Below, piece after piece: positions 40,533 through 46,936 of a stretch of 46,936 nt of DNA; position 1 is the stretch's first letter; the number at the start of each line of letters is the position of its first letter. The DNA lies in contig NZ_NMUQ01000003.1 in assembly GCF_002233675.1 (NCBI RefSeq), forward strand, positions 676,121 through 723,056, read 5' to 3'. This DNA is from Paenibacillus herberti. GTDB lineage: Bacteria > Bacillota > Bacilli > Paenibacillales > Paenibacillaceae. The notes under the pieces were generated by a model. That model was given only the letters and a program-made list of their open reading frames with translations. It did no database searches and was not told where the DNA came from. The position numbers and the translations under genes were made by a program.

Positions 40533-43500
40533 TTGAAGACTGTTAAAATACAAAAAAAACTGTTTTCTATATCGTTAATAGTGTCGATTATATTTACTTT
40601 CTTGCCCATGAATTTAGTTGGTGTCATTAGTGCAGAACCTGCAATTGGAGGGAATGCACATATAGTTTTGGTTAAGGATAACGCAGACCCTTCTAACAAT
40701 AAACGATATGCTGTTGGCTTTATGTATATTGATATTTGGAGTAACTCAGCAGGTGAGTGGACAACCTATGCTAAACAACAAAAGAACGTAGAGATATCTG
40801 CCAATTATAATTTTTCGTTTCCGGGTAGAACTGTTAAGAACGTTAGTGTAAGACAATTTGATATTCTTAAAGATTCTAGTTATTTTGATAAATCTAGACC
40901 AGGAGATGAGTTTTCCACTTTCAAGGATTGGATAGGAACAACCAGGACAGATCCAATTACTAGTGATAAAAGTGGTATAGGCTCTAGCTCTATCTCATTC
41001 AGGACATCAATTCGGGGGGATTTAGACGCAATTGAACCTTATGACATTATTGTCAATGAAAATGCTTGTGGCAGCTGTGCTCCTAAAGTTCAAGGATTAC
41101 GATACTACTATCCTGTTATGTTTATGATTGAATTAAACGGCCAGTTTCAAACTAGCAGTTACACAAATGATGGTGAAAGTTTGAGTTCTGTTTTCCCCTC
41201 CCAGACTTTAGAAATGATTGGAGGAAGTTCATACTCCGGCAAACCTCCAAAAACGAATAGCGAATACGAATATGTAGGCTATAAAAAATCAACAACAATT
41301 GATCCTCCATCAGGATCAATCATCCCCGGAATTCCACCATCATTTGTGTATGATGGAAACTATGATAAGTATACTTTATTCCTATATTACAAGAGGAGTG
41401 GTGGAGAACCCACAGTTGGCGAAGTAAACATCCGACACATGGTACGCATCGGCCCTAAAGGCACCTATGAAAGTCGATTTGAGGACAGTCAAGCAGCCGG
41501 TCCATTGCCCTACACCAAAGCATATGCATCAGAAGCTTCCTACGGAAAGCTCTTAGGTTCCAGCCTCTCTTATTCAAGTTATGCCAACTCGCCTACAAGT
41601 AATACAACCCAGCAAGTGAACCTCACCATTGCGCAATTAAAAGCGTATATTACGTTCTTTTATGAAGAGCCTCCTAAATCTTTCACTGGCGACTTCGACG
41701 TCATCAAGCCCAAGATTGCTTATCGTGAAACATTCTCCCTCAAGCCCAAAAATATTGCCCTTAATCAGTGTTCATACGTTTCTCATAAATGGCAGATCAA
41801 GCAAGGGATGTTTACATACACAAGTCCAGATCAGAATAATTACACAGAAGAGACATCTTATCCTTTCTCGAAGTGGCCCTCCATCTTGGGAGTTGGAAGT
41901 TATCAGGTGTTTATGATCTTAAAGACAAGCTGTGGTGAAATTACGGTAGGGCCTAAGCCACTTGAGATTAATGGTCCAAGTAGCAATAAACCACCCATAC
42001 TCCATATTGGATTTGTCGACCCGAATGGAGATCCAACGAAACCTCTATCACAAGCATATGAAGGCCAAGTGCTCAACCTGGTACTAATCAATAACCCAAT
42101 GATTCCAACCCCATCCGATCCGGATGGAGACAGCATCGAATTTCGAGGATTTGGATTCTCCTCAGCGGATCAAGAGTTTATTCGAAATATTCCTTCTAAA
42201 TATGGCGGGGAGACCATGATGTGGGAGTATACCAACCTAAAGATGGATAGCCTAGGATACTTCAAAGTAGAGGCATCACTGGCCGATCAATGGGGAGCGG
42301 TTACAACTGCGTTCACTTCAATTACTGTAGTTCCGCCGAATCCGGTAGCAAAGATCATTGGTCCCACACAGGTGAAGCAAAATCGGCCATTGAAGGAGCC
42401 ATTCAGTTCTAAAAACAGCTATAGTCCCATCAAAGGGCGGGCAATTGACCATACTCGTGACGAATGGATAGGGGATATACGGACAGTATATGACAAACCT
42501 GGCGAGATCGACATCAAACTGAATGTGTATGACACGCTCGGTCTTAAATCGCTCGAACCAGCAGTACATCAGCTTACGATTTTGGAAGATATGCCGCCTG
42601 TGCCAAGACTGGAATTTTCCACACCGACGTTACGGAATATGTTAGTTTCTTTCAAAAATACATCCTATTCTCCCGACGGAGATACCATTGTTGAGAATAA
42701 AGTTACCTATCGCTATGACTACAACAATAATGGAACTTTTGACGATGAAGCAATACAAGCAATCACAATGCGCGGTGATCAAACCTTTGATTTCAAAGCA
42801 GCGAATGTTGGGAAGTACCAGTTCATCGTTTATGCAAAAGAAGACTACGGCAAGGATGGGAGTAAAAGTTTCATTTTGGAAGCGATCAACGACTCGCCAA
42901 CCGTTTCCTTTGATATAACATCGGAATCGATCTCTCCTGAGCCTATTGTACCCGTGCCGATGCGGGGCAATATTGTAGCTAATTGGAACAACAGCGATTT
43001 CTACAAAGATAACAAAACTAGCAGCTGGGCTTATAACACATCAAACGGCGCCTTGTCCTTGTTATTCACCTCGTTTAAGCGAAATTCACTATCCTTTGGT
43101 CCGAATCCGGGAAGTACATTCGTCTTTGACAGTGGAAGGATTCCCTCGGTAGACAGTGAATATAGTGGTGCCAAAAGCTTAGGGAACGGATATTTTGCAG
43201 TAGAGTCAGGTGATAATCAGATGGGATACAACATTTACAGATTTGAGAAAGGTTCCTTCACTAATATGGGATTCAGAGCATCATCGAGAATATATGGAGT
43301 TGATTACGGAAGAGGTATTGTTTATACGGCCGACAACTGGGTTTGGGGCGATGGCGATCGAAGGTTCAAGTGGTACTACATGGATAGCTTTATCAATCCG
43401 GCCGGCCAGCCGTTTCGATACTCTGACTTTATTATCGTGGATGGAGCTATAGTATTCCGCAGCTGGACTTCTAATGGGACCATTCTAGCAAACGGAATTG

Positions 43501-46500
43501 CGGGCAAGTTCGCCGATTATTTTTATACTCACCGATACGATGGTTACGATAACTATGATCATCAACGGATTTCCGTCAATTGGGACGGCTCAAGTTCAAT
43601 CCAACACTACGATAGAGCACCAGGGGATGTAAATTCATTTTATGGTGAAGGATCGAAAACCGCGCCGAATAACAAAATGCAGTATATTTTCAATAATAGT
43701 AGGTATTCTGATATTCCTTCTGGAGCCTACTCGGGGGTCTCGTTGTGGGATCCTGATACCGAGCAAGTTTTAAGTGGATTTAATGCCTATAATGATACTG
43801 CAGCCGTTCGGACATTGGATGGTTTATGGGGGTTAACGAGCTCCGATATTTTGAATATGCAAAATAATACAGCTACTAGAAATGTGATGGGATACGATGT
43901 CTCCAACCCTACATCTGTTATTACATGGGATAACATTGCACTAGGCTACAGCCCATCGTTAAAAAAGATCAATTCGGATGGATCACTCAGCTCATCTCCA
44001 GGAGCGTTCGGTTTCAGAGGTGCGCTTGATAACAGCAACCACATGTACTTTATGTCTGGATCTTCACTGAAAAAATCAGATGTAAATACAGGCCAGCTGT
44101 GGGATTTAAGTAATGGGCTTGGTTTATCAGACGATACCTGGATAACTTTAAACGATGATGGGTCGATAACGGCTTACGAAAGAGATCAGGGCAGTTATGG
44201 AGTTTATAGCGGAAGAACACTGATTTTTTATGATCCCACTTCTTCTAATAGAAAGAAAACTAAATCGGTCTCAACACACAATCAACTGTTAGGAACAATT
44301 AAGCTGAAAAACGCTTCGTATAACTTTAAGCTGAAGATGAACATGTCCACGGGAAGTGCAGAAATATTCTCTGGATTCAGTTTTGCCGCTCAGGATCATC
44401 GAAATATGTATCGAGTGGAGATGAACCGAAAGAAGATCCAACTAGTAAAAGTAGCAAGCGGTAATAGAACTGTCATACAGAGTGCAGATTATCCATTTTC
44501 CTTAAACCAATCATATTCCATCAAGGTACAGTATTTGGACAATAAGATTAAAGTGTACGTAGAGGGTACGCCCGTTATCGACAAAATGGACGACACATTT
44601 AACAACGGTGGGACATTTGGTCCATTTGCCGAGATTCCAAAAACCGAATTTTTCAATATGAGCTATTCGGATCTCACGACACTCAGCTCCTCTACGATTC
44701 TAGATGGAGTAGCCATCGTCGATACGGATATCATTTATACCATTAGGAACGATGACACGGAGAAGGATCCATTCATCAATGCCAGAACGTCATGGAGATA
44801 TGATCAGCTTAACCAGAAATTTCTGGATGCCGGTGATGGCAAATCAGGAGCTTCTATTCATAGTGGGAAAAGTTACACGACTCCAATAACTAGATTGGAC
44901 AAAGTCGGATTGTACAGGGTTACTTATAAAACGACAGATGACCCTAATTCAAATTTCCTGCATCCGCGAATGGAGTTTGAGGGGTACAGGAAAGAATCCA
45001 ACACATTTGTGAGAGATGTGATCGTTCATCGAAAGCCGATCTCTGATTATGATCTTTCTATCGCGTCAAACGGAACCGTGCTCTGGACCGATCGAAGTAG
45101 AGACGTGGACCGCTATTTGAATGCAGGGCATTATTCGACGGAGAATACGGGAATTGATTATGTTCGGACAAAAGGAATATTGGAGAAAAAGTTCTATTAT
45201 ATTTCTCCGTCCGGGAAGTTCGTTAGGAGCAAGCTTGTTTCTCCAGACGAGATAGGAGAATACACCATTGGGCTAGCCGTTAAAGACGAGTATGAGGCAT
45301 GGAGTAATTACGTTGAAAAGACCATCTACATTGGCAGCGTACCACAGCCTGACGAGCCGCCACATGCAGGATTCAATCTCAGCGACACCGTTGCTTATCG
45401 AGGAGTTCCCGTCAGCATCGACTCCATAGCGTGGGATAAGGAGGATGGTGGACGTACGAACCTGCCACATGACTACTTTATTCGTAATCTTGGTGGAGGT
45501 ACGGAGATTATGGCTTCCCAGAATAGAGAGAGATGGACAAAGGAGTTCTCTTCTATTGGTACATTCCGAATTCGACAAGTAGTGGAAGACAGGCTGGGTC
45601 AAACAGATACGGTATCTAGAAACGTGCAAATCGTTAATCGAATTCCGACGGCTACGATCTATGTGCCTTCATCAACTGATCAGAACCGTCCGGAGAAGTT
45701 AATGGAGTTAAGGCCTATGTTTAAGTGGTCTTACGGTGATGGAGATGCGGATCCACAGTTGAGATTTCAGGTGAGGATCTATCGCTACGGTGGTAGCTTG
45801 CTTCATGATTCCGGCATTAAGAGCGGGAATGCATTGCTATATACACCTAGCGAGGATTTGCCGGAAAATATCAATCTGTATATCATCGTTCGGGTCTATG
45901 ATGGCTATGATTGGGGAGAGAGCGCTCCGAAGTACTTTTTTATTGAAACGAACCGACCACCAGTGGCAGATTTTGATTGGACACCCAAGCCGGTTTATGA
46001 AGGAGACACTGTCTATCTTATAAATCAATCAAATGATCCGGATGGAGATCTATTAAATGAAGCATGGGTCATTGAAGATCCTTATGGCCAAGTTAGGAGT
46101 TATCAAACGACCCCAGTTGTGTATCAGGCTATTCCGGGACAGTATAAAGTCCGACTTACCGTCAGCGATGGAAAAGCTCAGGCTATGATGGCAAAATCCA
46201 TCACTGTTATTCCGCTCCTTTTAGAGGCGGATGTAGAGCATACTGTCGATTGGAAAAGCATTCACAACAATGCAGGTCATGAAACAACGAATAATCCGAA
46301 GGATTTTTATGCGGGAGAAAAGCTGATTGTTCATGGGTATCCCGTGCCAGCTTCAGTAACTCAAGTCACTGTAACGCTTGATGCCATAGGAAAAGCTGGA
46401 GACAGGCTTGTAACAAATAGCGTTCTTGAGCCACTACGGATAAACCAACATTATACGGGAGAGCTTTATGATGAAAGATGGGGAGATCTGACTTCGGGTC

Positions 46501-46628
46501 TAGATAAGGGCTTGTACACTCTTAATTTTGAAGTACTCTATCAGAACGGTGTCCGGAAAACAGCCGATGTTCAGATTCGGATTATCGGCTTTGCTCAAGG
46601 CGTTGCAGGAGTTCATCGAAAACAGTAA
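40533..46628 (+). CDS. Very large secreted PKD/lectin-like protein, 2031 aa
   Basis: TTG start at 40533 with AGAGGTGAAA at 40521-40530. Signal peptide about 1-34. An N-terminal region (35-570) is not recognised. PKD/Ig-like domains follow at about 570-790 (for example YSPDGDTIVENKVTYRYDYNNNGTF). A region of about 810-1240 contains segments resembling a beta-propeller. A concanavalin/laminin-G-like lectin domain lies at about 1250-1382 (SGFSFAAQDHRNMYRVEMNRKKIQLV). More PKD-like domains run to the end; the clearest is 1807-1894 (NRPPVADFDWTPKPVYEGDTVYLINQS). No sortase motif or SLH domain is seen, so anchoring is unclear. It is probably a surface adhesin or matrix protein. Catalytic residues were not identified. 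Confidence 0.82.
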   Translation: MKTVKIQKKLFSISLIVSIIFTFLPMNLVGVISAEPAIGGNAHIVLVKDNADPSNNKRYAVGFMYIDIWSNSAGEWTTYAKQQKNVEISANYNFSFPGRTVKNVSVRQFDILKDSSYFDKSRPGDEFSTFKDWIGTTRTDPITSDKSGIGSSSISFRTSIRGDLDAIEPYDIIVNENACGSCAPKVQGLRYYYPVMFMIELNGQFQTSSYTNDGESLSSVFPSQTLEMIGGSSYSGKPPKTNSEYEYVGYKKSTTIDPPSGSIIPGIPPSFVYDGNYDKYTLFLYYKRSGGEPTVGEVNIRHMVRIGPKGTYESRFEDSQAAGPLPYTKAYASEASYGKLLGSSLSYSSYANSPTSNTTQQVNLTIAQLKAYITFFYEEPPKSFTGDFDVIKPKIAYRETFSLKPKNIALNQCSYVSHKWQIKQGMFTYTSPDQNNYTEETSYPFSKWPSILGVGSYQVFMILKTSCGEITVGPKPLEINGPSSNKPPILHIGFVDPNGDPTKPLSQAYEGQVLNLVLINNPMIPTPSDPDGDSIEFRGFGFSSADQEFIRNIPSKYGGETMMWEYTNLKMDSLGYFKVEASLADQWGAVTTAFTSITVVPPNPVAKIIGPTQVKQNRPLKEPFSSKNSYSPIKGRAIDHTRDEWIGDIRTVYDKPGEIDIKLNVYDTLGLKSLEPAVHQLTILEDMPPVPRLEFSTPTLRNMLVSFKNTSYSPDGDTIVENKVTYRYDYNNNGTFDDEAIQAITMRGDQTFDFKAANVGKYQFIVYAKEDYGKDGSKSFILEAINDSPTVSFDITSESISPEPIVPVPMRGNIVANWNNSDFYKDNKTSSWAYNTSNGALSLLFTSFKRNSLSFGPNPGSTFVFDSGRIPSVDSEYSGAKSLGNGYFAVESGDNQMGYNIYRFEKGSFTNMGFRASSRIYGVDYGRGIVYTADNWVWGDGDRRFKWYYMDSFINPAGQPFRYSDFIIVDGAIVFRSWTSNGTILANGIAGKFADYFYTHRYDGYDNYDHQRISVNWDGSSSIQHYDRAPGDVNSFYGEGSKTAPNNKMQYIFNNSRYSDIPSGAYSGVSLWDPDTEQVLSGFNAYNDTAAVRTLDGLWGLTSSDILNMQNNTATRNVMGYDVSNPTSVITWDNIALGYSPSLKKINSDGSLSSSPGAFGFRGALDNSNHMYFMSGSSLKKSDVNTGQLWDLSNGLGLSDDTWITLNDDGSITAYERDQGSYGVYSGRTLIFYDPTSSNRKKTKSVSTHNQLLGTIKLKNASYNFKLKMNMSTGSAEIFSGFSFAAQDHRNMYRVEMNRKKIQLVKVASGNRTVIQSADYPFSLNQSYSIKVQYLDNKIKVYVEGTPVIDKMDDTFNNGGTFGPFAEIPKTEFFNMSYSDLTTLSSSTILDGVAIVDTDIIYTIRNDDTEKDPFINARTSWRYDQLNQKFLDAGDGKSGASIHSGKSYTTPITRLDKVGLYRVTYKTTDDPNSNFLHPRMEFEGYRKESNTFVRDVIVHRKPISDYDLSIASNGTVLWTDRSRDVDRYLNAGHYSTENTGIDYVRTKGILEKKFYYISPSGKFVRSKLVSPDEIGEYTIGLAVKDEYEAWSNYVEKTIYIGSVPQPDEPPHAGFNLSDTVAYRGVPVSIDSIAWDKEDGGRTNLPHDYFIRNLGGGTEIMASQNRERWTKEFSSIGTFRIRQVVEDRLGQTDTVSRNVQIVNRIPTATIYVPSSTDQNRPEKLMELRPMFKWSYGDGDADPQLRFQVRIYRYGGSLLHDSGIKSGNALLYTPSEDLPENINLYIIVRVYDGYDWGESAPKYFFIETNRPPVADFDWTPKPVYEGDTVYLINQSNDPDGDLLNEAWVIEDPYGQVRSYQTTPVVYQAIPGQYKVRLTVSDGKAQAMMAKSITVIPLLLEADVEHTVDWKSIHNNAGHETTNNPKDFYAGEKLIVHGYPVPASVTQVTVTLDAIGKAGDRLVTNSVLEPLRINQHYTGELYDERWGDLTSGLDKGLYTLNFEVLYQNGVRKTADVQIRIIGFAQGVAGVHRKQ

Positions 46629-46642
46629 AAATTCAGACATAT

Positions 46643-46696
46643 CAAGGGCTGACGATGTTTTTAAAAAACTTGAAGGAAATTGTCGTACAGCCCTTG
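46643..46696. repeat. Long inverted repeat between the large gene and the rRNA promoter
   Basis: CAAGGGCTG (46643-46651) and CAGCCCTTG (46688-46696) pair perfectly, extended by ACGA/TCGT with a one-base bulge. The right arm overlaps the -35 box of the first rRNA promoter. No T-run follows. TGACGATGT also occurs as a direct repeat in both arms. Confidence 0.5.
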
Positions 46697-46722
46697 ACGA
46701 TGTCTAAAGGCTTGTGTTAAAT
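46694..46722 (+). promoter_or_regulatory. rRNA operon promoter P1
   Basis: TTGACG at 46694-46699 and TTAAAT at 46717-46722, spacer 17 bases, preceded by an AT-rich tract. It is the first of two tandem promoters. Confidence 0.65.
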
Positions 46723-46799
46723 TAAATCTCGCCGCTTCGAGCGGGCTGCAAATAACTGAATGTTGAACAACCTGATTGAAAGGTTCTCAAAAAAAGTAC

Positions 46800-46829
46800 T
46801 TGCAACCGAGTAGGCGAATGTGGTATATT
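46800..46829 (+). promoter_or_regulatory. rRNA operon promoter P2
   Basis: TTGCAA at 46800-46805 and TATATT at 46824-46829, spacer 18 bases, about 35 bases before boxA. Tandem promoters are normal for Bacillales rRNA operons. Confidence 0.7.
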
Positions 46830-46834
46830 ATGAA

Positions 46835-46936
46835 AGTCGCCGCTTGAAAGCGATATGGAAATTTGTTCTTTGAAAACTGAACAACGAGTGAAGCAAGTCA
46901 ACGTTATAAATGAGCAAGTCAAACACCTTGAAGCTT
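46835..46936 (+). other. 16S rRNA leader with boxA-like antitermination sequence
   Basis: TGTTCTTTGAAAACT at 46864-46878 followed by GAACAACG is the usual boxA-containing leader of Bacillales rRNA operons. The repeated GCAAGTCAA (46894 and 46914) and the run to the edge match sequence usually found just before 16S. The 16S gene itself would begin beyond the window. The rest of the 308-base stretch after 46628 holds the inverted repeat and promoters listed separately, and no gene. Confidence 0.8.

Noticed and set aside
1-46936. CRISPR arrays, insertion sequences, tRNA genes, prophage genes
   Set aside because: No regularly spaced repeats, transposase or integrase genes, tRNA cloverleafs or phage structural genes were seen on either strand.

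Overview
The window looks like chromosomal DNA of a Gram-positive endospore-former of the Paenibacillus/Cohnella type. Supporting points are mid-range base composition, strong AGGAGG-type ribosome binding sites, TTG and GTG starts, a gatCAB operon, a perR-ygzB-ygxA neighbourhood as in Bacillus, stalk-domain and GH18 proteins, and a Bacillales-type rRNA operon leader at the right edge. The genus is an inference. Every gene is on the + strand except the ygzB homologue at 11723-12118.

Left part (1-13.2 kb), mostly housekeeping. It opens with the end of a cluster of small membrane or pilus-like proteins (1-1423), including two tandem, apparently paralogous 48-49-residue single-TM proteins. An IDEAL-domain protein and a UPF0173 metallo-hydrolase follow. 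Next is gatC-gatA-gatB, the Glu-tRNA(Gln) amidotransferase, with a clear sigma-A promoter and terminators. An MgtC-family protein is then translationally coupled to a TM/DUF4097 protein. The peroxide regulator perR is followed by a stalk/SH3/GH18 protein, ygzB on the minus strand and ygxA. A 23-bp bidirectional terminator sits between the GH18 gene and ygzB.

Middle part (13.6-39.3 kb), a large glycan-acquisition locus. A LacI-type regulator precedes a cytoplasmic GH110-like beta-helix enzyme and one MsmX/UgpC-type ATPase. Then come a 975-residue membrane-anchored protein with two carbohydrate-binding-like domains fused to a solute-binding domain, permease pair 1, an NHL/TPR/Yip1 membrane protein, a DUF5696-like protein, permease pair 2, two tandemly duplicated solute-binding lipoproteins and a GH2 enzyme. 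Many junctions overlap by 1-8 bases, so translation is coupled. After a terminator and a cre-like site lies a secreted 1554-residue protein with duplicated N-terminal modules, Big_2 domains, an internal SLH-like region and a beta-helix. The beta-helix keeps the D-x22-DD aspartate pattern of the GH110-like enzyme. I infer that surface proteins capture or trim an alpha-galactoside-containing glycan, the ABC system imports fragments, and the two enzymes without signal peptides finish them in the cytoplasm.

Right part (39.3-46.9 kb). A more AT-rich stretch holds a promoter-terminator module that could make a ~70-nt RNA, a secreted stalk-domain protein, and a secreted 2031-residue PKD/lectin-like protein. 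The window ends in an rRNA operon leader with tandem promoters and boxA, just before the expected 16S gene.
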